A stretch of DNA of 64,000 nucleotides from an uncultured Peptoniphilus sp. Its GTDB lineage: Bacteria > Bacillota > Clostridia > Tissierellales > Peptoniphilaceae. Position 1 is the stretch's first letter; every line of letters starts with the position of its first letter. Shown here in pieces: positions 1 through 7,541 of the stretch. A program made the position numbers and the translations under genes. Location: positions 124,001-188,000 of the forward strand of contig NZ_CAMQAY010000001.1 in NCBI RefSeq assembly GCF_946998875.1. Direction: 5' to 3'. Under the pieces are notes generated by a model. The model did no database searches. It worked only from the letters and a program-made list of their open reading frames with translations, and was not told where the DNA came from.

Positions 1-254
1 CAGATTTAAGTGTAACTGTTGGCACAGCTGAAGTTAAATACGGTATATTTTTGCAATCTGTTTTTGACTTTTTGATAATAGCCTTTGTAATTTTTGTTAT
101 GATAAAACAAATTTCAAAGGTTACTGACAAATTCAAAAAGGAAGAAAAAGAAGTGGAGCCTACAGAAAAGGTATGTCCTTTCTGCAAGTCAACTATTGCC
201 ATTGATGCTACTAGATGTCCACACTGCACATCTGAACTTGGAAGTGTAAAATGA
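1..254 (+). CDS. mscL: MscL large-conductance mechanosensitive channel, C-terminal part (5' end outside window)
   Basis: The reading frame is open from base 3 and ends at 254, so only about 83 C-terminal residues are present. They contain the second membrane helix (around YGIFLQSVFDFLIIAFVIF) and then a charged cytoplasmic tail with two CxxC pairs (CPFC and CPHC about 13 residues apart). This arrangement is typical of the MscL C-terminus in Firmicutes, where the tail resembles a zinc ribbon. MscL is a homopentameric membrane valve that opens on hypo-osmotic shock. The stop overlaps the start of the next gene by 4 bases (ATGA), suggesting translational coupling. The TTG at 51 is an internal codon, not a start. 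Confidence 0.9.
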   Translation, partial: DLSVTVGTAEVKYGIFLQSVFDFLIIAFVIFVMIKQISKVTDKFKKEEKEVEPTEKVCPFCKSTIAIDATRCPHCTSELGSVK

Positions 255-1282
255 AAGAGTGGGCTTTAGTTCTTGAAGGTGGTGGAGCAAAGGGCGCTTA
301 CCAAGTTGGAGCCTACTTTGCCCTAATGGAAATGGGATTTAATTTTTCAAAAATTGTTGGTACAAGCATTGGCGCTTTTAACGGTGCCATGTTCTCTCAA
401 GGTGACGCCTATGAGTGTTTTAAAGCTTGGAAAAGTTTAGATTTCTCTTCCTTTGACAATGAACTTAAAAATGCAGAAGAAGACGAGGACCTTTTGACGA
501 AAATCGTCGATAAACTTAGAAGTCACGACATAAAAATTCCTGAACTTACAAGGTCTCCCTATCCACTTTTTAGACTTGTGGACCAATTTATTGACGAGGA
601 TAAGCTTAGAAATTCAGACATTGATTTTGGAATTTGCACAGTAAATGTGTCAGACTTAAAAGTTGAAAAACTTTTTAAAAAAGATATAGAGAAGGGACTT
701 TTAAAGGATTATATCATTGCCTCATGCTATCTTCCCTTCTTTAAGTTAAAGCCACTTCACGGCAAATATTTTATAGACGGAGGCTTTGCATCACCAGCTC
801 CCATGGAAATGATTGATGACGACATGGACATTGTCCTTGTGAGGCTTTCTGAGCTTCCTCTAAAAAATATTGAGCGTGCAAAATATGTTATTAAGCCCAA
901 TAAAAGACTGGGCTCATCTCTTGGCTTTGATACAGAAAAAGCTGATGAGCTAATAAAAAATGGATACTTTGACGCCTTTAGGGCAGTCAAGGGCTTAGTT
1001 GGCGATGACTATTATATTATGCCCATTGAGGAAGAGGAGAGTTTAAAGTACATTTATAAGATTTTAAAGGATAAAGTTGATGAAAGTGACAATAAGATTC
1101 TTAGAAATATATTTGAAGAGTATGCTCCAAAGATTGCAGGGGAATTAGAATTGCCAGAAACTTTTGGATACGACGAACTTCTCTACAAGCTTCTGGAAAA
1201 TGAGGCAGAGAAAAAGAAAGTGGACAGATTTAAAATTTATACAGTAGATGAACTAATGAGGGAATTGGAAAATGGATTTTAA
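251..1282 (+). CDS. Patatin-like phospholipase family protein
   Basis: This 343-residue protein starts with a glycine-rich oxyanion-hole motif (LEGGGAKGAY). It then has a GxSxG nucleophile motif (GTSIG, Ser39) and a DGG motif carrying the catalytic Asp (Asp176), the Ser-Asp dyad of patatin-like acyl hydrolases. No signal peptide or membrane helix is visible, so it is probably cytoplasmic or membrane-peripheral, like the RssA/YchK-type bacterial patatins. It overlaps mscL by 4 bases and the NUDIX gene by 11 bases, so the three are probably one transcript. The lipid substrate cannot be deduced. Confidence 0.85.
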   Translation: MKEWALVLEGGGAKGAYQVGAYFALMEMGFNFSKIVGTSIGAFNGAMFSQGDAYECFKAWKSLDFSSFDNELKNAEEDEDLLTKIVDKLRSHDIKIPELTRSPYPLFRLVDQFIDEDKLRNSDIDFGICTVNVSDLKVEKLFKKDIEKGLLKDYIIASCYLPFFKLKPLHGKYFIDGGFASPAPMEMIDDDMDIVLVRLSELPLKNIERAKYVIKPNKRLGSSLGFDTEKADELIKNGYFDAFRAVKGLVGDDYYIMPIEEEESLKYIYKILKDKVDESDNKILRNIFEEYAPKIAGELELPETFGYDELLYKLLENEAEKKKVDRFKIYTVDELMRELENGF

Positions 1283-1901
1283 TGCTGATTTTGACTTAAT
1301 GAAAATTAAAGCTAAACTTCAGAAGAAAAGTCCCATGCCTGTAGATGTGAAAAATAGATTTGCTGTTATGATTCCTCTAATAAAGAGAAAGGGAGAAATT
1401 CACCTTTTGTTTGAGAAGAGAGCCTTAACTCTTAGAAATCAACCTGGAGAAATTTCCTTTCCAGGAGGTCGTATAGAAAAAAATGAGACTCCCTGGGATG
1501 CTGCTCTTAGAGAAACTTGCGAAGAACTTTTAATAGAAGAAAATGACCTAGAAATCTATTCAGAGGGCGATTTTTTGGTTAATCCCTATGCTGCAATTAT
1601 CTACACCTTCATTGGAGAAATTAAAAAAGATTTTTTCGAAATCAGTCCATCAAAGGCAGAAGTGGAAAGTATTTTTACAGTTCCACTAAGGTTTTTTATG
1701 GAAACTGAGCCAAAGTCCTACACCATAAATTTAAAGGTCAATAGAAGCGAGGACTTCCCCTACCACTTGATCCCAAATGGTGAGAATTATAAGTTCAAAA
1801 GGGGAAAGGAAGAAGTTTTATTTTACGATTACAAGGGACAAATCATTTGGGGTTTTACTGCAAAAATGGCGAGAAGGTTTGTGGAAAGAATAAGCCTATA
1901 G
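1272..1901 (+). CDS. NUDIX hydrolase, CoA pyrophosphatase (NudL/YeaB)-like
   Basis: This 209-residue protein has a NUDIX box (GGRIEKNE, seven residues, RETCEELLI) in which the usual late Gly of the box is Leu. It is preceded by LFEKRALTLRNQPGEISFPGG, close to the extra signature of CoA-pyrophosphatase NUDIX enzymes (LLTKRS..LR.H.GEV.FPGG). Family members split CoA or related nucleotides into 4'-phosphopantetheine and 3',5'-ADP, using metal bound by the Glu residues of the box. It overlaps the patatin-like gene by 11 bases and is the last gene before a terminator at 2060-2092. Substrate assignment is by motif only. Confidence 0.8.
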   Translation: MDFNADFDLMKIKAKLQKKSPMPVDVKNRFAVMIPLIKRKGEIHLLFEKRALTLRNQPGEISFPGGRIEKNETPWDAALRETCEELLIEENDLEIYSEGDFLVNPYAAIIYTFIGEIKKDFFEISPSKAEVESIFTVPLRFFMETEPKSYTINLKVNRSEDFPYHLIPNGENYKFKRGKEEVLFYDYKGQIIWGFTAKMARRFVERISL

Positions 1902-2031
1902 ACTCAATGAAATTTTGTACAAATAATGTTCAAGAGTTTTATAAAGCATAACAAAAGGAAAAAATTTTCTCATAAAAAAGGGAAAATTTAAGGATTTTTT
2001 ATAAAAAAAGGATAAAAAAGTAAATTTCATT

Positions 2032-2048
2032 TGTAACACAAATGTAAT
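2032..2048 (+). promoter_or_regulatory. WalR-type box, distal copy
   Basis: TGTAAC, five bases, TGTAAT matches the WalR (YycF) consensus TGTWAH-N5-TGTWAH exactly. It lies before the NUDIX terminator and about 140 bp upstream of the promoter of the 3D-domain gene. Alone it could be chance in AT-rich DNA; together with the copy at 2163-2179 it is more persuasive. Confidence 0.4.
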
Positions 2049-2059
2049 ATTTCTTTTTC

Positions 2060-2092
2060 AAGCTCTAAATTTCAAGCTTTAGCGCTTTTTTT
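2060..2092 (+). terminator. Intrinsic terminator after the mscL-patatin-NUDIX unit
   Basis: AAGCTCTAAA (2060-2069) pairs with TTTAGCGCTT (2078-2087) with one mismatch and is followed by a run of T. Confidence 0.6.
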
Positions 2093-2162
2093 ATTTTTGT
2101 AAGAAAATATATACAAATAATATAAATTTACAAATGGCTAAATATTAGGAATCAGAACAAGA

Positions 2163-2179
2163 ATTACAAATTAGTTACA
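2163..2179 (-). promoter_or_regulatory. WalR-type box next to the -35 of the 3D-domain gene
   Basis: On the minus strand this reads TGTAAC, five bases, TGTAAT, a full match to TGTWAH-N5-TGTWAH. It ends 5 bases before the -35 hexamer at 2185, a normal position for an activator. WalR is known to control cell-wall hydrolases with 3D or G5 domains in Bacillus and Staphylococcus, which fits the downstream gene. Confidence 0.55.
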
Positions 2180-2184
2180 AAAAA

Positions 2185-2213
2185 TTGACAAATCAAGTTT
2201 TTTCTATTATACT
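2185..2213 (+). promoter_or_regulatory. Sigma-A promoter of the YabE-like gene
   Basis: TTGACA (2185-2190), exactly 17 bases, TATACT (2208-2213). The -35 is perfect and the -10 differs by one base. Transcription would start near 2220, giving a leader of about 65 bases. Confidence 0.75.
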
Positions 2214-2231
2214 TTTATGAGGTTAGAAGAA

Positions 2232-2267
2232 GTTACAAAATTGTAACAAAATTTACAACTTTGTAAC
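2232..2267. repeat. Four alternating GTTACA/TGTAAC half-sites at exact 10-bp steps
   Basis: GTTACA at 2232, TGTAAC at 2242, TTTACA at 2252 and TGTAAC at 2262 alternate in orientation every 10 bp within the predicted leader. The first two form an inverted repeat (GTTACAA, AA, TTGTAAC). The half-site is that of the two WalR-type boxes upstream. They could be an operator or a leader hairpin. Confidence 0.5.
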
Positions 2268-2287
2268 GCAATATGGAGGTAATGTAT

Positions 2288-3274
2288 TTGAATAGAAAAA
2301 ACATTTTTAAAAATGCGAAATTTATTTTAATCGTCCTAGTTTTTGTGTCTGTACTTACAATGGGTTTTAGCACAGCTCTAGGAAATGATGTTGAATTAAA
2401 TATTAATGGAAAGACAAAGACAGTTTTTACATATGAAAAGACTGTAGGCGACTTCTTGAAAAAAGAAGGCATCGTACTTAAAAATAAGGACCTTGTAAGT
2501 CCAAGTATTGATAAAGAAATTGAAAAGGATATGAAGATTACTATATCTTCTCCAAAGTCTTATCACATCAAGGATGGCAACAAGACTCTTATAGCTGAAG
2601 CAAGTGGCTACACAGTAGCTGATGTACTTGACAACTTAAATATCAAGTTAAACAAACTTGATAGAGTTTCTCTTCCTCTTGATGAAATTGCAAAAGAAGG
2701 AATGGAAGTTAAAATTGATAGAGTTGTTGTAGAAAATCTTGATAACAAAATTGAAATTCCCTTTGAAACAGAAAGTCGCGAAAATAATGACATGTTTGAA
2801 GGAGAAAAAAAGGTAATTACTAAGGGCGAAGTAGGACAAAAGACTGAAAGCCTAAAGAACACTTATGTAAATGGAGTTCTTGAAACAACTGAAGTTTTAA
2901 AAAGTGAAATCACAAAGGATCCAGTTAAAGAAGTAGTAGAAGTAGGAACTAAAAAAGGTACACAAGCTCCTAATGGGAAAAATGCAAAGAGAGTAATAGT
3001 AATGCAAGCTACTGCTTATGACCCAACAGCTGGTTCAAAAACTGCCATGGGAACTCGTGCAAGAGTTGGCGCAGTTGCAGTTGACCCTAGAGTAATTCCT
3101 CTTGGCTCAAAACTTTATATCGAATCAATGGACGGTTTCGCAAGTTATGGATATGCAACAGCAGAAGATACTGGCGGAGCAATTAAGGGCAACAGAATTG
3201 ATTTATTTTACAATTCAAACGCTGAGGCTAATAGGTTTGGCAGAAGAAATGTAAAAGTATATGTACTTGACTAA
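2288..3274 (+). CDS. YabE-like cell-wall protein: DUF348, G5 and 3D domains
   Basis: This exported protein has an N-terminal membrane or signal segment (FILIVLVFVSVLTMGFSTAL). Two DUF348-type repeats follow (VELNINGKTKTVFTYEKTVGDFL and the SYHIKDGNKTLIAEASGYTV region). A G5-like segment (EIPFETE...GEVGQKTES) comes next. The C-terminal 3D domain (ATAYDPTAG...TAMGTRARVGAVAVDP...AEDTGGAIKGNRIDLF) carries the three conserved Asp. Family members (YabE, Rpf-like) cleave peptidoglycan at the cell surface. GGAGG at 2275-2279 lies only 2 bases from the ATG at 2282 but 8 from the TTG at 2288, so I chose TTG. It is a single-gene unit with its own promoter and terminator. Confidence 0.85.
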   Translation: MNRKNIFKNAKFILIVLVFVSVLTMGFSTALGNDVELNINGKTKTVFTYEKTVGDFLKKEGIVLKNKDLVSPSIDKEIEKDMKITISSPKSYHIKDGNKTLIAEASGYTVADVLDNLNIKLNKLDRVSLPLDEIAKEGMEVKIDRVVVENLDNKIEIPFETESRENNDMFEGEKKVITKGEVGQKTESLKNTYVNGVLETTEVLKSEITKDPVKEVVEVGTKKGTQAPNGKNAKRVIVMQATAYDPTAGSKTAMGTRARVGAVAVDPRVIPLGSKLYIESMDGFASYGYATAEDTGGAIKGNRIDLFYNSNAEANRFGRRNVKVYVLD

Positions 3275-3279
3275 TTAAG

Positions 3280-3302
3280 GTCCTGGCAACAGGACTTTTT
3301 TT
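3280..3302 (+). terminator. Intrinsic terminator of the YabE-like gene
   Basis: GTCCTG, loop GCAA, CAGGAC, then seven T. Confidence 0.85.
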
Positions 3303-3468
3303 ATTGCAAAAATTTTTATTTTTTTAAAAATTTGTTGGAGTTTTATAAAAAATTTGACAAAATTTTCAGCTAAATTAAAAATCTAAGAAATTATAAAATT
3401 AAAAAAAATAAAGCTGGACCATTTAAAAGAACTTTTATTTACTTTATAATATATATGAGGATGATTTT

Positions 3469-4374
3469 ATGAAATTAAATGAACATGAACTCGTCGATAG
3501 ATATATTTATTATTTGCAAAGATACATTCCCTATGACAAGCAAAAGGATGCTAGGGATGATTTTTTAGAAATTTTGAAAGATAGACTTCCCGAAATTTAT
3601 AGGGAAGATGACATAAAAAAAGAATTAAATAAAATGGGTAATCCCTACGAATTTGCCAGTGCCTATACTGAAGGCGGAAACTTTCTTTTAAGTGGCAAAA
3701 ATTATGAAATTTTTATCGCTTTTTTGAAGATGCTTTCTCTTTCAGCCCTAATTGGAATAATTTTATTTATTATTAATTACTTCACGAGGTTTATCAGTGC
3801 AAATTTATTTGACCTACTAAAGACTCTAGTCATTAGCATTTTTGTCTTGAGTCTACTGCCTTCATGGATTTGTGAAAAAATCAAGACTACAAAAATTTTA
3901 AAGGCACTTAGAGAGGATTGGGACATAGATAATCTTTACGAGAATAAGGATTTTAAAATTGAAAAGTATGAAGTTGCGCTACATCTAGTGACTTTTTCAA
4001 TGTATTTTATGCTTCAGACTTATATAATCACTGCCAGCATAAATATTTCCATTGTCACTTACACCTTTATAATGTTTTTATTTTTTATAAATGTGCTTAG
4101 CGACAATTTAAAACTTTCAGAAAACACCCTTGTCTCTAAGGTAATGTATCTGGAATATTTTGTGGATATTTTTACAATAATTAGCTTTGTTTTCATGACT
4201 AATTATTTTATTCCAAAGGTATTTATCATAAAGATTTTAATTCTATGCAGCGGTCTAAATTTACTTTTAAATACTTACAATATTTCTAAAAGCAAAAATA
4301 TTTTGCTATCGCGAAAAAAGAGAAAGAAAAATAAATACAAGAGAAGAAATAAAAAAGACAGAGAAAACTTTTAA
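3469..4374 (+). CDS. Multi-pass membrane protein with N-terminal HAAS-like domain
   Basis: The first 60 residues (LNEHELVDRYIYYLQRYIP...DDFLEILKDRLPE...LNKMGNPYEFASAY) resemble the short helical HAAS/DUF1700-type domain that often precedes membrane regions in Firmicutes. About six hydrophobic helices follow, then a Lys/Arg-rich tail. No catalytic motif is visible and the function is unknown. The start ATG is preceded by GAGGATGAT. HAAS-domain genes often sit beside PadR regulators; none is present here. The stop codon lies inside the terminator hairpin at 4351-4393. Confidence 0.6.
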   Translation: MKLNEHELVDRYIYYLQRYIPYDKQKDARDDFLEILKDRLPEIYREDDIKKELNKMGNPYEFASAYTEGGNFLLSGKNYEIFIAFLKMLSLSALIGIILFIINYFTRFISANLFDLLKTLVISIFVLSLLPSWICEKIKTTKILKALREDWDIDNLYENKDFKIEKYEVALHLVTFSMYFMLQTYIITASINISIVTYTFIMFLFFINVLSDNLKLSENTLVSKVMYLEYFVDIFTIISFVFMTNYFIPKVFIIKILILCSGLNLLLNTYNISKSKNILLSRKKRKKNKYKRRNKKDRENF

Positions 4375-4393
4375 AGTCTCCCTGTCTTTTTTT
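4351..4393. terminator. Bidirectional terminator between convergent genes
   Basis: AAAAAAGACAG (from 4351) pairs with CTGTCTTTTTTT (ending 4393), with extra pairing of AGA/TCT inside. A-rich on one flank and T-rich on the other, it serves both the membrane-protein gene and the glutaredoxin-like gene. Confidence 0.7.
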
Positions 4394-4406
4394 CGTTAAA
4401 TAAATA

Positions 4407-4646
4407 TTATGCTAGATTTTCCTTTAAATATTTAATAATGTCCAGTGATTCGTAAAGTGGCTTGTCGCCAATAAATAGACATGGCACTTGTTTTTTGCCA
4501 CCCTTTTCAATTAAATATTCACGAGCTTCTTTGTCCTTGTCGATATTTTTTATTTCTACAGAGTCAATGCCCTTATCTTCCATAAAGGATTCAACTTTTT
4601 TACAAAATGGGCAAGTAGTTCCTACATAAAGTGTTAATTTTTCCAT
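4407..4646 (-). CDS. Glutaredoxin/NrdH-like thiol-disulfide oxidoreductase
   Basis: This 79-residue protein has the thioredoxin-fold redox motif CPFC near its N-terminus (LYVGTTCPFCKKVESFM) and a cis-proline segment (KKQVPCLFIGDKPLYES). The size and motif fit the glutaredoxin-3/NrdH class of small electron donors for reductases. A much longer reading frame exists upstream, but GGAGGGA at 4651-4657 sits 4 bases before the ATG at 4646, and the extra 45 residues have no family similarity. It stands alone on the minus strand. Confidence 0.85.
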   Translation of the reverse strand: MEKLTLYVGTTCPFCKKVESFMEDKGIDSVEIKNIDKDKEAREYLIEKGGKKQVPCLFIGDKPLYESLDIIKYLKENLA

Positions 4647-4752
4647 AATATCCCTCCAAAATAGATTTACCCAATTAATGGCAAAGAAAACAAGGGCAGT
4701 ATTTAAAAAACAGCCATTTTTTGATATAATAACATAGATTCGAGGTGATATT

Positions 4753-5217
4753 GTGGGATTTTTTGACAGTCTCGATGGCAATGTAGATGAAATTATGGAA
4801 AATTTAAATTATTTGAAGAAAAAAATCGTTAGTGAGTCACAGGAAATTAAGAAGATGGCAAGGCTAAAGTACGAAATTTTGAATGAAGATAGAAAATTAT
4901 CTGAACTTTTTGAAGCTCTTGGTCGCCATGAGTATAGTCTTTTAAAGGGCATTCAGTCAGATCTTGATGTTGATGAGACCTTAAGAGAAATTGAAAGGCA
5001 CAGTGCAAGGATCTCTTCTCTAAAAATGGGTCTTGATACAAAGGATAGTTCTAGTCTTATTTTTACAAGTGATTCTAAAAAAGATTTGGATAAAAATTTA
5101 GGCGAAGATAACTTTTCTGGTCTTTTCATGGAAAAAGCTTCTGGAAAAGAAAATAATTTAAAGAAAGATGAAGGCTCCATAATTTTTATAGAAGAAGATG
5201 AAGATGAAAGTAAATAA
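4753..5217 (+). CDS. Hypothetical coiled-coil protein
   Basis: This is a 154-residue, highly charged, soluble protein. Residues 10-100 are predicted helical with heptad-like spacing (VDEIMENLNYLKKKIVSESQEIKKMARLKYEIL), and the tail is acidic (FIEEDEDESK). The start is GTG with GAGGTGAT 5 bases upstream, preceded by a TATAAT-like -10. It overlaps the hydrolase gene by 20 bases. No family is recognised and no enzyme motif is seen. Confidence 0.5.
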   Translation: MGFFDSLDGNVDEIMENLNYLKKKIVSESQEIKKMARLKYEILNEDRKLSELFEALGRHEYSLLKGIQSDLDVDETLREIERHSARISSLKMGLDTKDSSSLIFTSDSKKDLDKNLGEDNFSGLFMEKASGKENNLKKDEGSIIFIEEDEDESK

Positions 5218-5974
5218 AAATTTTATTGATATAGATGGAATAAAAACTGCATATATAAAGAGAGAGGGCGGCGAAAAAGTTGCTGTCATTCTCCACGGCT
5301 GGGGCGCATATATTGAATCAATTATGCCGATTTTTAATGCCATACCAGAATCCTATACAGTTTATGCCTATGATGGACCAGGCTTTGGCGACTCTGAAAA
5401 CCCAAAAGAAGTCATGGGGACCTACGATTATTATGAATTTCTCTTAAAATTTTTGGATAAGTTTAATATAAAAAGGGCGACCTTTATCGGTCACTCCTTT
5501 GGTGGCAAGACATTAACTATTTTAGGTGCCAGAAATAAGGACTTAATAGACAAGCTTGTAATAATTGATGCATCGGGAGTTCTTCCCAAGAGAAAGCTTT
5601 CTTATTACACCAAGGTCTACTCCTTTAAGGCGGCAAAAAAATTATATATGCTTACTCATGGGGGTAATGAGAAAGCCTTGGAAAAGTTTTACAAAAATCA
5701 CGGCTCTGACGATTATCAGGCAGCAGATGGAATTATGCGCAAGTGCTTTGTAAAAGTTGTAAATGAATCAACGAGAGAAGAGTTTAAAAATATTGAGGCA
5801 GAGACCCTTCTCATTTGGGGAGATAAGGACGAGGCAACGCCACTTTACATGGCAAAGATTTTTGAAGAAGAGATAAAAAATTCTGGACTTGTGGTCTTAG
5901 AAGATGCAGGTCACTATTCTTACCTAGACAAGTTTTCGCAATTTAGCGCAGTTATTAATTCATTTTTAGATTAG
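5198..5974 (+). CDS. Alpha/beta hydrolase
   Basis: This 258-residue protein has the full catalytic triad pattern of the family. The oxyanion region is HGWGAY, the nucleophile elbow GHSFGG (Ser about 100), the acid lies in IWGDKDEATP and the His in DAGHYSYLD. No signal peptide is seen, so it is cytoplasmic. The ATGs at 5198 and 5204 are both possible starts, since the ribosome site (GAAGAAGAT) is weak and the gene overlaps the upstream one. It lies 9 bases before the MurF-like gene, perhaps in one operon with cell-wall functions. The substrate is unknown. Confidence 0.8.
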   Translation: MKMKVNKNFIDIDGIKTAYIKREGGEKVAVILHGWGAYIESIMPIFNAIPESYTVYAYDGPGFGDSENPKEVMGTYDYYEFLLKFLDKFNIKRATFIGHSFGGKTLTILGARNKDLIDKLVIIDASGVLPKRKLSYYTKVYSFKAAKKLYMLTHGGNEKALEKFYKNHGSDDYQAADGIMRKCFVKVVNESTREEFKNIEAETLLIWGDKDEATPLYMAKIFEEEIKNSGLVVLEDAGHYSYLDKFSQFSAVINSFLD

Positions 5975-5983
5975 GAGATTTAC

Positions 5984-7537
5984 ATGGAATATTTTTTGGC
6001 GAGATTACCAATTTACTTAATAGATTTTGTAGTTATTTGCCTGGCACTATATTATTCCCTAATTAGGAGCAATTTTCCAATTCATATGCTTCAATTAGAG
6101 GGCTACGACAATGATGAATACAAAATATTTTTAAAAAACAACAAGGAAAAGATGAATAAGTTAGTCTATAAGCTTGAGAAAAATCAAAAGACTCCCATAG
6201 TTTGGACTGACAGGGCAAAGAGACTTTTAAATAAGCACAAAAGAGTAAATGACATTACTTTTATAATTATAGTAATTATTTCACTGGTCCTATTTGATAT
6301 GACAAAGTCTTATGTCATTTCAGGTCTTGCGACAATCATCCTTTCCTTTTTGACATATTTTTTCCAATATAGACTTTTGATTTTGTCTAATAAGTGGGCA
6401 AAGCCTACTGAAGATAAAATAAATATGGGCTTTTATACTTCTGCCCAAGAAAAAATAAAAAAATTTAAAAAAGAAAAGGGCTTAAAGGTCCTTGGCATAA
6501 CGGGTTCCTTTGGAAAGACTTCTGTAAAATTTATTTCTGACACAATTTTATCTGAGGGACTAAGGGTTAAGAACACACCATCTTCTTTTAACACACCTAT
6601 GGGCCTTTCAAAGATTATAAATAACGAGCTTGAAAGTGACAGACAAGTTTTTATTGCAGAGCTTGGCGCCAAGCTGCCAGGAGAAATTCACGAAGTGGCA
6701 CAGCTTGTCCAACCAGACATTGGCATAATAACAGCTATTGGACCAACTCACATGCACCTCTTTAAGACTATTGAAAACATTCAAAAGACTAAGTACGAGT
6801 TAATCGAGGACTTGCCTGAAGATGGAATTGCAATTTTTAACTACGACAACGACTATGTAAAGTCCCTTGCAGACAAGACTAAAAAGAAAACTTACAGGTA
6901 CGGCACAAAGGATTTTGACAAGCTAGATGTCTACGCCCATGAAATAAAAGTAAATGAGGAAGGCTCCGAATTTACCCTACACATTAAAGATGTGGGAGAA
7001 ATAAAATGCGAAACTAGGCTTCTTGGAGTCCACAATATTTCAAACCTACTTGCGGCGGCAACAGCAGCTCATGTCCTTGGACTTAGCCTAAAAGAAATTC
7101 AAAGGGGCATAAAAAAAGTTGAGCCAGTGGAACACAGGCTTTCACTTATACCATCAAGTAATGGCACAATAATAATTGATGATGCCTTTAATTCAAATCC
7201 AGTAGGCTTTAGGGCAGCTCTTGATGTACTAAGAGAGTTTAAGGACCACAGAAAAATTATTATTACACCAGGCATGGTTGAACTTGGCGACATGGAAGAA
7301 GAAGAAAATAGAAAAATAGGCGAAGTCATGGCAGATGTCATAGATTTTCCAATTTTAGTTGGAAAAAAGAGAACTATGCCAATTTACCAGGGCTTAAAAA
7401 ATAAAAATTTTAATGAAGATAATATTTATAGAGTGTCTTCACTAGCAGAAGCTACTGAAGTTTTAGCAAAGATTTCCTTGCCGGGAGATGTCGTTCTCTT
7501 TGAAAATGACCTACCTGACAACTACAATGAGGAGTGA
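5984..7537 (+). CDS. MurF-like Mur ligase with N-terminal membrane segments
   Basis: This 517-residue protein has three hydrophobic stretches in its first 140 residues (LPIYLIDFVVICLALYYSL; TFIIIVIISLVLFDM; VISGLATIILSFLTYFF). The Mur ligase core follows: the ATP loop GITGSFGKTSVK, AELGAKLPGEIHEVAQLVQPDIGIITAIGPTHM, and the C-terminal domain LIPSSNGTIIIDDAFNSNP. The core fits UDP-MurNAc-tripeptide:D-Ala-D-Ala ligase (MurF), which adds the dipeptide made by the Ddl encoded 5 bases downstream. The membrane extension is not part of canonical MurF, so the family may instead be a membrane-anchored paralogue. Confidence 0.8.
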   Translation: MEYFLARLPIYLIDFVVICLALYYSLIRSNFPIHMLQLEGYDNDEYKIFLKNNKEKMNKLVYKLEKNQKTPIVWTDRAKRLLNKHKRVNDITFIIIVIISLVLFDMTKSYVISGLATIILSFLTYFFQYRLLILSNKWAKPTEDKINMGFYTSAQEKIKKFKKEKGLKVLGITGSFGKTSVKFISDTILSEGLRVKNTPSSFNTPMGLSKIINNELESDRQVFIAELGAKLPGEIHEVAQLVQPDIGIITAIGPTHMHLFKTIENIQKTKYELIEDLPEDGIAIFNYDNDYVKSLADKTKKKTYRYGTKDFDKLDVYAHEIKVNEEGSEFTLHIKDVGEIKCETRLLGVHNISNLLAAATAAHVLGLSLKEIQRGIKKVEPVEHRLSLIPSSNGTIIIDDAFNSNPVGFRAALDVLREFKDHRKIIITPGMVELGDMEEEENRKIGEVMADVIDFPILVGKKRTMPIYQGLKNKNFNEDNIYRVSSLAEATEVLAKISLPGDVVLFENDLPDNYNEE

Positions 7538-7541
7538 AAAA

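Noticed and set aside
4407..4781. A 124-codon version of the glutaredoxin-like gene
   Set aside because: The first 45 residues lack similarity and the GGAGGGA site sits just before the internal ATG at 4646.
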